Positions 12,443 to 18,988 of a stretch of 64,000 nt of DNA are shown piece by piece; position 1 is the first letter of the stretch; every line of letters starts with the position of its first letter. The stretch spans positions 1 through 64,000 of the IMG/VR virus record IMGVR_UViG_3300011013_000008, one strand, 5' to 3'. Source of the DNA: a virus. The notes beneath the pieces were generated by a model. That model was not told where the DNA came from. It saw only the letters and a list, made by a program, of their open reading frames with translations, and ran no database searches. A program made the position numbers and the translations under genes.

Positions 12443-13843
12443 ATGAATTTAGTAAATGCAATCCAAAATCAACCAGCATATACAGAAAATGGTATGCCTG
12501 CTCGTAAATCTACAGCTAATGCATGTGTAGATTTATTCTCTAGCATTGGTGCGTCAAGAGGAAAGAATATAATCCCTCAATTTATGGCAGCTTATGTAGA
12601 AAATAGAGAAATAGCTTTGCGTATTATGTTATGGGCTAGAGATATTCGTGGTGGAGCTGGTGAAAGACAACTATTTAAAGATGTTTTAATATCTAATCTA
12701 CCAACTTATGATTCGGCATTACTTGCTAGTAAAATTCCAGAATTAGGGCGTTGGGATGATTTATTAATATTCGTAGATACACCTTTAGAAGGTAGAGCAT
12801 TTGCAACTATCGGAGCAGCATTAAAAAGAGGTAATACTCTCTGTGCTAAGTGGATGCCGCGTAAAGGCCGCGTAGCGGCCAAACTGCGTAAGTATCTTAA
12901 ATTATCGCCAAAAGCATATCGAAAACTACTTGTTAGTTTAACTGACGTAGTAGAAACCCAAATGTGTAGTAACAATTGGGATGAAATTAATTATGAACAT
13001 GTGCCATCGCTGGCCTCCGCCAGATATAAGAAGGCATTTGAACGTCATGGGCATAGTTTTTCCGCTTATGTAGAAAAACTAGCAAAAGGAGAAGCTAAAG
13101 TTAACGCTGCAGCTGTATATCCTCATGACGTTATAAAAACTATAGTTCCAAATCCCTGGGGTCTAAAAAGCCAAGCCTCAGAAACAGAACTAAATCACAT
13201 TATAGCACAATGGAAAGCTTTGCCAGATTATATGTCAGATGCAAAGATATTTCCTATGATAGATGTATCAAGTTCAATGGATATAGGTTCTTCTAATGTA
13301 AGACCTGTAGACGTGGCCATTGCACTAGGATTGTATGTAGCAGATAAGAATAAAGGTGTTTTAAAGGATGCGTATTTAACCTTCTCTAGAGTACCTAAAA
13401 TTAAAGTAGCTAAAGGTAATATTGTACAAAAAGTACAACAACTTGATCGTAGATTTGCTGAAAATACAGACCTAGAAGCAGCGTTAAAACTGTTGCTAGT
13501 AACTGCTATTAACGGTAATGTATCTCAAGATGATATGCCTAGTACTTTAGTTATATTCTCTGATATGCAATTTGATTACTGTATGGGTAAACCATCAGAT
13601 ACTGCAATACAAGCTATCAGACGTAATTATGAGGCTGCAGGATATCAAGCTCCAAATATTGTATTTTGGAACTTGCGAGCTACTGATAATGTTCCAGTTC
13701 ATTTTAATGAACAGGGAGTAGCATTAGTAAGTGGATTTTCTCCAGCTATAATGAAATCAGTGCTGCAAGCAGACCCTGGAAACTTTACTCCTTATGGAAT
13801 GATGTTATCCACTGTTATGAGTGATAGATATAGTTTAGATTGA
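12443..13843 (+). CDS. TROVE/vWA protein, Ro60-like (DUF2828-type)
   Basis: 466 residues from ATG 12443, which has AAAGAGAT upstream; in-frame ATGs at 12401 and 12416 lie at the end of the Y-RNA region and lack a good site. The N-terminal half has HEAT-like helical-ring motifs of this superfamily: ARDIRGGAGERQLF, GRWDDLL, CAKWMPRK, EYEHVPS-like NYEHVPSLASARY and PHDVI. The C-terminal half is a von Willebrand A fold with the metal motif DVSSSMD (MIDAS DxSxS) and FSDMQFD. Ro60/Rsr rings bind Y RNA and misfolded RNAs and, with PNPase, act in RNA quality control. The Y-RNA-like element directly upstream and the tRNA cluster support that role. DUF2828 is the closest family I recall. Confidence 0.8.
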   Translation: MNLVNAIQNQPAYTENGMPARKSTANACVDLFSSIGASRGKNIIPQFMAAYVENREIALRIMLWARDIRGGAGERQLFKDVLISNLPTYDSALLASKIPELGRWDDLLIFVDTPLEGRAFATIGAALKRGNTLCAKWMPRKGRVAAKLRKYLKLSPKAYRKLLVSLTDVVETQMCSNNWDEINYEHVPSLASARYKKAFERHGHSFSAYVEKLAKGEAKVNAAAVYPHDVIKTIVPNPWGLKSQASETELNHIIAQWKALPDYMSDAKIFPMIDVSSSMDIGSSNVRPVDVAIALGLYVADKNKGVLKDAYLTFSRVPKIKVAKGNIVQKVQQLDRRFAENTDLEAALKLLLVTAINGNVSQDDMPSTLVIFSDMQFDYCMGKPSDTAIQAIRRNYEAAGYQAPNIVFWNLRATDNVPVHFNEQGVALVSGFSPAIMKSVLQADPGNFTPYGMMLSTVMSDRYSLD

Positions 13844-13845
13844 TT

Positions 13846-13883
13846 AAAAGGCTTATATGGGAAACTGTATAAGCCTTTTTTAT
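13846..13883 (+). terminator. Rho-independent terminator after Ro
   Basis: AAAAGGCTTATA pairs with TATAAGCCTTTT, loop of about 10 nt, followed by six T. It ends the Ro message two bases after the stop codon. Confidence 0.85.
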
Positions 13884-13884
13884 T

Positions 13885-13956
13885 GCTTGCGATGCCGAAC
13901 GATTAGTCTGCTGTCTGAAAAACAGTAATTAGTGGGTTTGACTCCTATCGTAAGCT
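13885..13956 (+). tRNA. tRNA-Phe (GAA), copy 1
   Basis: Acceptor GCTTGCG/CGTAAGC; anticodon stem CTGT/ACAG with loop CTGAAAA. It starts just after the Ro terminator and touches the next tRNA-Ser. A second tRNA-Phe is at 22596. Confidence 0.85.
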
Positions 13957-13958
13957 CC

Positions 13959-14046
13959 GGAAGGTTAACTAGACAGGGTTCTAGGCTCGCTTGGAAAGCG
14001 AAGCGTTTCACGCGAGTGGGATTGATTTCGATTATCAAGCCTTCCT
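13959..14046 (+). tRNA. tRNA-Ser (GGA)
   Basis: Class II. Acceptor GGAAGGT/GCCTTCC; anticodon loop TTGGAAA; variable arm GCGTTTCACGC; T-arm TTGAT-TTCGATT-ATCAA. Both ends are nearly identical to tRNA-Ser(GCU) at 17403, so one arose from the other. Confidence 0.9.
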
Positions 14047-14058
14047 CCAATAAATTAT

Positions 14059-14145
14059 GGTAGGTACCGTCCACCGGAGGACAATCGGCCTTGAAAGCCG
14101 TTGGGATCGTTAAGAGCGTTCGGAGTTCGAGTCTTCTACCTACTT
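14059..14145 (+). tRNA. tRNA-Ser (UGA)
   Basis: Class II. Acceptor GGTAGGT/ACCTACT; anticodon stem CGGC/GCCG with loop CTTGAAA; CCA at 14146-14148. The gene after it begins 20 bases downstream. Confidence 0.88.
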
Positions 14146-14168
14146 CCACACAACAAAAAGGTAATAAA

Positions 14169-14408
14169 ATGTTAAAATGTGATAAAGATGGAGTACCATA
14201 TATTGTTCAACACTTAGTCTTTACTGACGCTTTTACAGTAAGAGTAGTTTATTTCGATGAATCAGCTCTAATATTTGATGAGGGTAAATTAATAAATACA
14301 CCTAGTATATGTAATTATAAACAAGAAAAGTACTTAGATGCAGTTGCAGCAGCAGAGAAATGGTGGCATATTAATAAGGAGAAGGAAAATGAAATGGAAA
14401 ACTATTAA
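14169..14408 (+). CDS. Small hypothetical protein
   Basis: 79 residues from ATG 14169, preceded by AAAAAGGTAATAAA, the same leader found before the gene at 15961. The upstream in-frame extension runs through tRNA-Ser and is not real. The protein looks like a compact beta-rich fold (VPYIVQHLVFTDAFTVRVVYFD) with a helical C-terminus ending AEKWWHINKEKENE. It overlaps the RNase H-like gene. Function unknown. Confidence 0.6.
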   Translation: MLKCDKDGVPYIVQHLVFTDAFTVRVVYFDESALIFDEGKLINTPSICNYKQEKYLDAVAAAEKWWHINKEKENEMENY

Positions 14409-14856
14409 TAAAATACCAGTAGATATTTATGTAGAACTACAAAAATACTTACATAAAGAAGATATTATCTTTCATATTGGTACTGATGCACAAACTGCTG
14501 GTAAAAATATGGCTGACTTCGCTACTGTTATTGTAGTTCATACAGTAGGAAGAGGTGCAAGAGTATTCTACTGGAAAGAGAAGAAAGTTAGAGTAAATTC
14601 ACTGTGGGAAAAACTTTATGGTGAAACTGAACGCTCTTTAAGAATAGCTATTGACCTGACTAAAGTATTTGGACAGGATATTACTGAAGATATTCTAGTA
14701 CACGTAGATGCAAATACAGATACTAAATATGCTTCTAGTAATCATGTAAAAGCTCTAGCGGGAATGGTTATTGGTTACGGATTTAAGCATGTTTTAAAAC
14801 CGTATGCGTGGGCAAGTTCACACTGTGCCGATCATATTGTCAAGAATAAAAATTAG
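14389..14856 (+). CDS. RNase H-like protein (DUF458/YkuK type)
   Basis: 155 residues from ATG 14389, which has AAGGAGAAGG upstream. The pattern HIGTDAQTAGKNMADFATVIVVH followed by RGARVFYWKEKKVR and VHVDANTDTKYASS fits the RNase H-fold family DUF458 (Bacillus YkuK). Asp residues in GTDAQ and HVDAN are candidates for the metal site. The family's biochemical role is not settled. Its place among tRNA genes and near an RNA ligase suggests action on RNA or RNA-DNA hybrids. Confidence 0.7.
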   Translation: MKWKTINKIPVDIYVELQKYLHKEDIIFHIGTDAQTAGKNMADFATVIVVHTVGRGARVFYWKEKKVRVNSLWEKLYGETERSLRIAIDLTKVFGQDITEDILVHVDANTDTKYASSNHVKALAGMVIGYGFKHVLKPYAWASSHCADHIVKNKN

Positions 14857-14881
14857 TAGTTATAAGCATAGAAATTTACAG

Positions 14882-14911
14882 TTGATAATTAGTTTCTTTA
14901 TTTGATATAAT
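14882..14911 (+). promoter_or_regulatory. Promoter for the SprT-like gene
   Basis: TTGATA 14882-14887, 18-bp spacer, TTTGATATAAT with -10 at 14906-14911, then the shared ATTTATATTGAA; a ribosome site GGAG follows at 14927. Confidence 0.7.
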
Positions 14912-14938
14912 ATTTATATTGAATCGGAGAAATTATAA

Positions 14939-15448
14939 ATGAATGAACAACAATTAAAACTTTTAGGTAATAAGTATATGCAAGAGCATGGCCTAATTGA
15001 TTTAGGTTGGACTTTTGAAACTATGCTTAGTTCATCTTTTTATGGTGATTGTGATGATAATAGAAAGCGTATTCGTGTTTCTTCTTTTATAGCTAAATAT
15101 GAGCCTTATGATAAGATTGTAGATACTATTTTACATGAAATTGCTCATGCTCTAGTTGGTTGTTGGCAAGGTCATAACAAAATCTGGAAAGCTAAAGCTA
15201 GAGAAATTGGTGCTAAGCCAAAATCATGCCATGAATACTGTAAGGCTACTACTCAAGCTATTCTAGCCGAAAAAACAAAATATGTTATGTGTTATGGTGA
15301 TAAAGTAGTTAAAGCTTATTCTAGAAAGCCGAATAAGAAAACAATAGCTAATATTGCTAATTATTGGGCTACTGGTAAGAAAAAAGAAACTTACGGTAAA
15401 CTAGCAATTGAAGAATTCGATGCTTCTAGGCATAAGGAGTATATTTAA
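14939..15448 (+). CDS. SprT-like zinc metalloprotease
   Basis: 169 residues with the zincin motif HEIAHALVG followed by the third His ligand in WQGHNKIWK, then a C-x-C-like EYCKATT and a basic C-terminal tail. SprT/Spartan family proteins cleave DNA-bound or crosslinked proteins. Phage members are common but little studied. Length is close to the usual SprT-like core. It has its own promoter and is followed immediately by tRNA-Val. Confidence 0.85.
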   Translation: MNEQQLKLLGNKYMQEHGLIDLGWTFETMLSSSFYGDCDDNRKRIRVSSFIAKYEPYDKIVDTILHEIAHALVGCWQGHNKIWKAKAREIGAKPKSCHEYCKATTQAILAEKTKYVMCYGDKVVKAYSRKPNKKTIANIANYWATGKKKETYGKLAIEEFDASRHKEYI

Positions 15449-15458
15449 ATAGAACAAT

Positions 15459-15528
15459 AGTCCTGTAGCTAAAAGTATAGCGATCGCGTTACATGCGATA
15501 GGATGAAGGATCGAACCTTCCAGGACTA
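15459..15528 (+). tRNA. tRNA-Val (UAC)
   Basis: Acceptor AGTCCTG/CAGGACT; anticodon stem TCGC/GCGA with loop GTTACAT; T-arm GAAGG-ATCGAAC-CTTCC. CCA at 15529-15531. The intact counterpart of the truncated copy at 11830. Confidence 0.88.
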
Positions 15529-15537
15529 CCAAATAAT

Positions 15538-15610
15538 GCGTTGTTAGTATAATTGGTAATACATCGTACTTTTAATACGAAAGATGGGAGTTCAACTCTC
15601 CTGCGACGCA
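15538..15610 (+). tRNA. tRNA-Lys (UUU)
   Basis: Acceptor GCGTTGT/GCGACGC; anticodon stem CGTA/TACG with loop CTTTTAA; T-arm GGGAG-TTCAACT-CTCCT. No encoded CCA. Confidence 0.9.
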
Positions 15611-15800
15611 CAGAACTATCAGTGTAGTGAGCTTTAAATCACTCTTTAGGTGACTGGATGCAGCCAAGGTTAAAGTAAATGACCAAATATGCAGCGTGTC
15701 GATTGCGTTACCCGTCGGGCTATGGTAGTATCCGAGTTTCTACCAACTTTTAATATGAACTATTAGTAATTCATATCAAAGGTTAATAAAAAAATTAATA
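15611..15800 (+). other. Non-coding structured stretch, unidentified
   Basis: Between tRNA-Lys and a promoter. Local hairpins AGTGA/TCACT, GGT/ACC, GGTAG/CTACC and a terminal ATATGAA/TTCATAT (near 15757) are visible, but no T-arm or ORF. Could hold a decayed tRNA or a processing leader. Confidence 0.4.
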
Positions 15801-15829
15801 TTGACATTTACTTTGAAATTTGATATAAT
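15801..15829 (+). promoter_or_regulatory. Sigma70-type promoter before tRNA-Tyr
   Basis: TTGACA 15801-15806, 17-bp spacer, TTGATATAAT with -10 at 15824-15829, followed by AGTTTTTTAA, shared with the promoters at 17766 and 23333. Confidence 0.8.
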
Positions 15830-15851
15830 AGTTTTTTAAATTAAAATATTT

Positions 15852-15933
15852 GGTTGTGTAGACGCGTATGGATCGCGAGCAGATTGTAAACCTGTTCCTA
15901 ACGGCAGTGTAGGTTCAATTCCTACCACAACCA
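15852..15933 (+). tRNA. tRNA-Tyr (GUA)
   Basis: Acceptor GGTTGTG/CACAACC; anticodon loop TTGTAAA; class II variable arm; T-arm GTAGG-TTCAATT-CCTAC. Confidence 0.88.
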
Positions 15934-15960
15934 AACAACCAAACAACAAAAGGTAATAAA

Positions 15961-16683
15961 ATGGTAAACATTGTAGGACTAAAGTCAGACTTAAATAGCT
16001 TAGATGAATATATAAATAATGAAGATATTCCTATAAACGAAGAATATCTTATCTATACAGGCAATAATAATAAGTCTAAATACATATTCTATGTAGTAAG
16101 TATAGATAGTAATAGTATTACTGTAAAAAATGCTACACGTAGTGATAATAGAGATAGTAATTGGGTTAACAAAATAGATCCAGTAAATAAAGTACCTTTT
16201 ATTCCTGTAATTGATCTAACTAAAAAGGAATTAAAAGAAATATTAATTCCTGCAGCGTATGATAAATTAAAGCAATCTGATACATTTAAACTATGTAAAA
16301 GTAATAAACAACAAGTTAAACAACAAGAGAAACCTAAAATGAAAATTGAAAATAAAATTATGCAAAATAACACTAAAGCGGCGAAGGCTGCTGCGCAGCT
16401 AGCGGCCGGTAATGTACTTAATAAAACTATTGCAGCAAAGGTAAAACCTCAACTGCCTATGTTTGTTAAAGGTTATGCAGATCATCCTCTAGCTAATGTA
16501 GTTATTGCTAACATTGCAGCTTTTGCAGTACAGAACTTTGCAGCAGATAATGCTAAAGCTGTATGGGCGTCTAACTCGATGATGATTGCCGCTATGGCAG
16601 AGTTTATGCAATCCTTTAATCTGGAAAAAATTGTAGATGAAGTATTGTCTAGCGTTACTATTCCTGATGAAGTAGGAGAATAA
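15961..16683 (+). CDS. Hypothetical protein, two-part
   Basis: 240 residues, ATG 15961 with AAAGG upstream. Residues 1-110 form a small beta/alpha part (YLIYTGNNNKSKYIFYVVSID); a Lys/Gln linker follows near 110-125; residues 130-240 are alanine-rich and helical (AAKAAAQLAAGNVL, MMIAAMAEFMQSF). The halves differ in composition, so it may be a fusion; the second half could oligomerise. Its stop codon immediately precedes the acceptor piece of the permuted tmRNA, so one transcript probably carries both. Confidence 0.6.
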   Translation: MVNIVGLKSDLNSLDEYINNEDIPINEEYLIYTGNNNKSKYIFYVVSIDSNSITVKNATRSDNRDSNWVNKIDPVNKVPFIPVIDLTKKELKEILIPAAYDKLKQSDTFKLCKSNKQQVKQQEKPKMKIENKIMQNNTKAAKAAAQLAAGNVLNKTIAAKVKPQLPMFVKGYADHPLANVVIANIAAFAVQNFAADNAKAVWASNSMMIAAMAEFMQSFNLEKIVDEVLSSVTIPDEVGE

Positions 16684-16748
16684 ATAAATATCATTGTATG
16701 AAGTAGACAATAAGTGGGGGACACGGCGGTTCGATTCCGCCCTACTCC

Positions 16749-16882
16749 AGCAATAAGTATATTGGCCACTTAACAGAAATATATGTAGAGACAGATAGAG
16801 TTCACTATGAAAAACCATTCTAGACAGCGTTAAGTACCAGACTATCTCTCCTTCTACGGGTTTTTAAAATATACTTATTACT
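16749..16882 (+). other. Intervening segment of the permuted tmRNA
   Basis: AATAAGTATATT (16752-16763) and AATATACTTATT (16868-16879) form a perfect 12-bp stem that extends the acceptor stem in the precursor to over 20 bp. It should be excised to free the 3' end after A16749 and the 5' end at G16883. Inside are hairpin-forming sequences around GATAGAG and CTATCTC. Confidence 0.75.
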
Positions 16883-16966
16883 GGGGTAGAACAGGCTTCG
16901 ATCTTCTAAAGACGATATATGGACAATGCGGATTAGTACACGTTATAGTATAAAATAAATATAAAA

Positions 16967-17005
16967 GCAAACGATGTTACTTTTAATATTGCATTAGCAG
17001 CTTAG
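16967..17005 (+). other. tmRNA proteolysis tag reading frame
   Basis: GCA resume codon at 16967, 12 codons encoding ANDVTFNIALAA, then TAG. The ends match the AND...ALAA pattern of proteobacterial tags; ALAA is the ClpXP recognition end. Confidence 0.9.
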
Positions 17006-17245
17006 GCCAATAATGCGGGGTTGCTAGGAACCTGTCAACAGAATCCTAGCACGATTACCGCATCCTCTGCTAGAGGCGCTAATTGGGCGTACACACCAAT
17101 CGAGCAGGTTAAGCACAATGCAACGTCAGAACTTGTGCTTAAGATATAGTTATATATCTTAAAAGTTTGGTAAGCTAAATAGCTAGAAAGAATAATAAGG
17201 TAGTTCAAAGTATAGTCGCTCTATAGGGAGAAATGCCTTACTTTC

Positions 17246-17402
17246 TATATTAAAACTAACTTAATTTCGCCAATATGGAAGTAATATTACTATTAGTGTT
17301 TGGCGACCTAATAGTAGCGAGTAATTTTATAGATTATCTCGCCTTAGCTGCTTTTGTCAGCTAATGTTATTGCGGAAGTATAATTAAGTTAGTTTTAATA
17401 TA
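17246..17402 (+). ncRNA. 157-nt RNA with four-way-junction fold, unidentified
   Basis: A perfect 20-bp inverted repeat (17246-17265 with 17383-17402) closes the element. Inside are three hairpins: CGCCAA/TTGGCG (17268/17300), GCGAG/CTCGC (17317/17338) and TTAGCTG/CAGCTAA (17344/17358). The result is a cloverleaf-like four-way junction with a long closing stem. No ORF. Its right end abuts the first base of tRNA-Ser(GCU), so tRNA 5' maturation would also release it. Confidence 0.7.
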
Positions 17403-17488
17403 GGAAGGTTAACTAGACAGGGTTCTAGGCTTGCCTGCTAAGCAAAGCGTTCCTTAATTGGGATTGATTTCGAGTATCAAGCCTTCCT
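17403..17488 (+). tRNA. tRNA-Ser (GCU)
   Basis: Class II. Acceptor GGAAGGT/GCCTTCC; anticodon stem CTTGC/GCAAAG with loop CTGCTAA. First 28 bases match tRNA-Ser(GGA) at 13959, implying a duplication with anticodon change. Confidence 0.88.
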
Positions 17489-17511
17489 CCAAATATAAAC
17501 AAGAGAATAAC

Positions 17512-17751
17512 ATGAAAATAACTAATTTTAACCTAGTAACTACTTATACTGATGTTAATGACATGAAAGTTTTTACAGCTACTATAGATGTTGAGACAGG
17601 TATGTTGTGGTGGAAAAATAAACGCACTGTACCCGTGCAAAAAATCGGAAAGGGTTTCTGGTTTTCTACTGAAAATGGTGAATTTACTCCTGGGGGAAAA
17701 GTTGAAGCTCTAGCGCGAGCTTGGACAGCTAAAACTGGTGAGGAAACCTAG
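17512..17751 (+). CDS. Small hypothetical protein
   Basis: 79 residues from ATG 17512 with AGAGAATAAC upstream; the longer frame would start inside tRNA-Ser. The sequence looks like a small beta-barrel or OB-like fold (FNLVTTYTDVNDMKVFTATI, then GMLWWKNKRTVPVQKIGKGFWF) with a helical end. Aromatic and basic residues could contact nucleic acid. Not recognised. Confidence 0.6.
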   Translation: MKITNFNLVTTYTDVNDMKVFTATIDVETGMLWWKNKRTVPVQKIGKGFWFSTENGEFTPGGKVEALARAWTAKTGEET

Positions 17752-17765
17752 AATAAAAATTAATG

Positions 17766-17794
17766 TTGACATTTGCTTTGAATTTTGATATAAT
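17766..17794 (+). promoter_or_regulatory. Sigma70-type promoter
   Basis: TTGACA 17766-17771, 17-bp spacer, TTTTGATATAAT with -10 at 17789-17794, then AGTTTTTTAA. It serves the small ORF at 17819 and the phosphatase. Confidence 0.8.
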
Positions 17795-17818
17795 AGTTTT
17801 TTAATTGAGAGAAATTTA

Positions 17819-17896
17819 ATGAAAAAATTAGACGCATTTTTAAAGTTACAAGCAGAGATGCAGAATTTTGTTAGGGCATGTGAATGGGATTGGTAA
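17819..17896 (+). CDS. 25-residue leader peptide or small protein
   Basis: ATG 17819 after GAGAGAAATTTA, the same start context as at 1732. The product is short and helical (KKLDAFLKLQAEMQNFV) and ends one base before the phosphatase ATG. It could be a translational coupler. Confidence 0.4.
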   Translation: MKKLDAFLKLQAEMQNFVRACEWDW

Positions 17897-17897
17897 A

Positions 17898-18293
17898 ATG
17901 AAAATAGATTATATGAATAGACTGGGCAATGTTAAAAACCCATATCAAGACGTTAATGTAAAAAAAGTATTAACTGTCTGCAGCGCTGGGCTTCTTCGAA
18001 GCCCGACAACTGCGAAAGTATTAGCAGAAAATTATGGTTTTAATACTAGATCCGCAGGTATTACTAAAGAATATGCTTTAATCATAGTAGATGAAGTATT
18101 AGTATATTGGGCTGATGAAATTGTATTTATGCAGAACGAGCATCTTGAAATGTTTAAGTATATGTTTAAAGATAGCAAGATAGCACAAACTATGCTAGAA
18201 GAAGGCAAATATCAAGTATTAAATATTCCAGACGCTTATGCGTGGAATGATGCTGAATTAGTAAAATTAATTTTAGAAAAATATGAGAAATAA
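17898..18293 (+). CDS. Low-molecular-weight-type protein tyrosine phosphatase-like protein
   Basis: 131 residues from ATG 17898. The P-loop VCSAGLLRSPT gives C28-x5-R34-S, the signature of Cys-based phosphatases. A candidate general acid lies in the C-terminal NIPDAYAWND segment (D near 115). It would act by a phospho-cysteine intermediate; substrate unknown. Similar short PTP-like genes occur in phages. The P-loop is encoded in a GC-rich perfect hairpin (17988-18004), unlike its surroundings. It overlaps the next gene by 11 bases. Confidence 0.75.
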   Translation: MKIDYMNRLGNVKNPYQDVNVKKVLTVCSAGLLRSPTTAKVLAENYGFNTRSAGITKEYALIIVDEVLVYWADEIVFMQNEHLEMFKYMFKDSKIAQTMLEEGKYQVLNIPDAYAWNDAELVKLILEKYEK

Positions 18294-18549
18294 AACGATA
18301 GTAACTTGGGGTGAATTATTGCTAGAAAATCTAGCAGAAACTGGTGATAAATTAGTATATTGTACATTATCTACAGAAGAATTAAATAAAGAATTTGATT
18401 GTGGATTTGGTGGTAGTAGTGGTAAGGAATTTACCGCATGGGGAGAAAGATATGTTTATTTTCCTGTTGTATATGATGGTGCTGAATGGATAGGAAAAAC
18501 TCCACGTAATCCTTGTGATGAAACTACACCACATATGGGTGGAGAATAA
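18283..18549 (+). CDS. Hypothetical phage protein
   Basis: 88 residues, ATG 18283 inside the phosphatase end. Gly- and aromatic-rich middle (DCGFGGSSGKEFTAWGERYVYFP) and C-terminal RNPCDETTPHMGGE. It looks like a small beta fold. Translationally coupled to the phosphatase, so the two may act together. Not recognised. Confidence 0.55.
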   Translation: MRNKTIVTWGELLLENLAETGDKLVYCTLSTEELNKEFDCGFGGSSGKEFTAWGERYVYFPVVYDGAEWIGKTPRNPCDETTPHMGGE

Positions 18550-18557
18550 AAAATAAA

Positions 18558-18629
18558 GGGGTTGGTCACTGGGCTGTGCGCTGGACGACTTGCAATCGAC
18601 TGGACTGAGTTCAATTCTCAGCTACTCCA
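18558..18629 (+). tRNA. tRNA-Ala (UGC)
   Basis: Acceptor GGGGTTG/CTACTCC includes G3:U70, the alanine identity pair. Anticodon loop CTTGCAA; T-arm CTGAG-TTCAATT-CTCAG. The anticodon stem has one A-A mismatch. Confidence 0.82.
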
Positions 18630-18638
18630 AAGACTATC

Positions 18639-18710
18639 GCGTTGTAGCTTAACTGGTCAGAGCACTTCCCTGTCAAGGAAGAAGATGCCGATTCAACTTC
18701 GGTCAACGCG
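18639..18710 (+). tRNA. tRNA-Asp (GUC)
   Basis: Acceptor GCGTTGT/TCAACGC; anticodon stem CTTCC/GGAAG with loop CTGTCAA; T-arm GCCGA-TTCAACT-TCGGT. Confidence 0.9.
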
Positions 18711-18721
18711 GCCAAATTAAT

Positions 18722-18794
18722 AGTCCTCTCATGTCTAATGGTAAGACTACGGACTTTGAATCCGTCGATATAGGTTCGACTCCTATGAGGACTT
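18722..18794 (+). tRNA. tRNA-Gln (UUG)
   Basis: Acceptor AGTCCTC/GAGGACT; anticodon stem ACGGA/TCCGT with loop CTTTGAA; T-arm ATAGG-TTCGACT-CCTAT; CCA at 18795-18797. Confidence 0.9.
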
Positions 18795-18797
18795 CCA

Positions 18798-18899
18798 ATT
18801 ATAAATTTTGTACTGCTAAGTAAGTTAGCACTATAAGGGTTAGTAAAAGTACAACGGGTTAGGGGATTACCGTACTTACAATAATCACCCACAAATTAC
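18798..18899 (+). other. Non-coding hairpin segment between tRNAs
   Basis: TTGTACT pairs with AGTACAA around an inner GCTAA/TTAGC hairpin, and GGGGATTA pairs imperfectly with TAATCACCC. No tRNA T-loop and no ORF. Unidentified. Confidence 0.4.
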
Positions 18900-18971
18900 G
18901 CGGAGTTGGTATAACGATATTATTCTGGCCTTCCAAGCCATGAGATTAGGGTTTGAATCCCTAACTCCGCA
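18900..18971 (+). tRNA. tRNA-Gly (UCC)
   Basis: Acceptor GCGGAGT/ACTCCGC; loop CTTCCAA closed by GGC/GCC; T-arm TTAGG-GTTTGAAT-CCCTAA; CCA encoded. Its 3' end is duplicated after the RNA ligase gene at 19948. Confidence 0.88.
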
Positions 18972-18988
18972 CCACCAACAATGAGAAA

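Larger units (their letters stand above)
16684..17240 (+). ncRNA. ssrA: Circularly permuted (two-piece) tmRNA
   Basis: The 3' tRNA-like part comes first: T-arm GGCGG-TTCGATT-CCGCC (16725-16741) and 3' acceptor CTACTCC (16742-16748). The 5' part follows: acceptor GGGGTAG (16883-16889) with the tmRNA-typical AACAGGCTTCGAT. The two strands pair over 7 bp. CATTGT (16692-16697) pairs with ACAATG (16923-16928) as helix 2. The tag frame at 16967-17005 encodes ANDVTFNIALAA. Downstream helices ATGCGG/CCGCAT, GCTAGGA/TCCTAGC and AAGCACAA/TTGTGCTT would form the pseudoknot region. The 3' limit is approximate. It rescues stalled ribosomes and tags products for proteolysis. Confidence 0.88.

Noticed and set aside
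14091-14168. N-terminal extension of the gene at 14169
   Set aside because: It lies inside tRNA-Ser(UGA), and a good ribosome site precedes ATG 14169.
16711-16752. A separate tRNA ending at the T-arm GGCGG-TTCGATT-CCGCC
   Set aside because: There is no D-arm or anticodon arm upstream; the acceptor strand pairs with the tmRNA 5' end downstream.
16489-16818. Reverse ORFs overlapping the 15961 gene and the tmRNA
   Set aside because: They are shadows of the forward gene and of the structured RNA.
17458-17511. N-terminal extension of the gene at 17512
   Set aside because: It overlaps the 3' half of tRNA-Ser(GCU).
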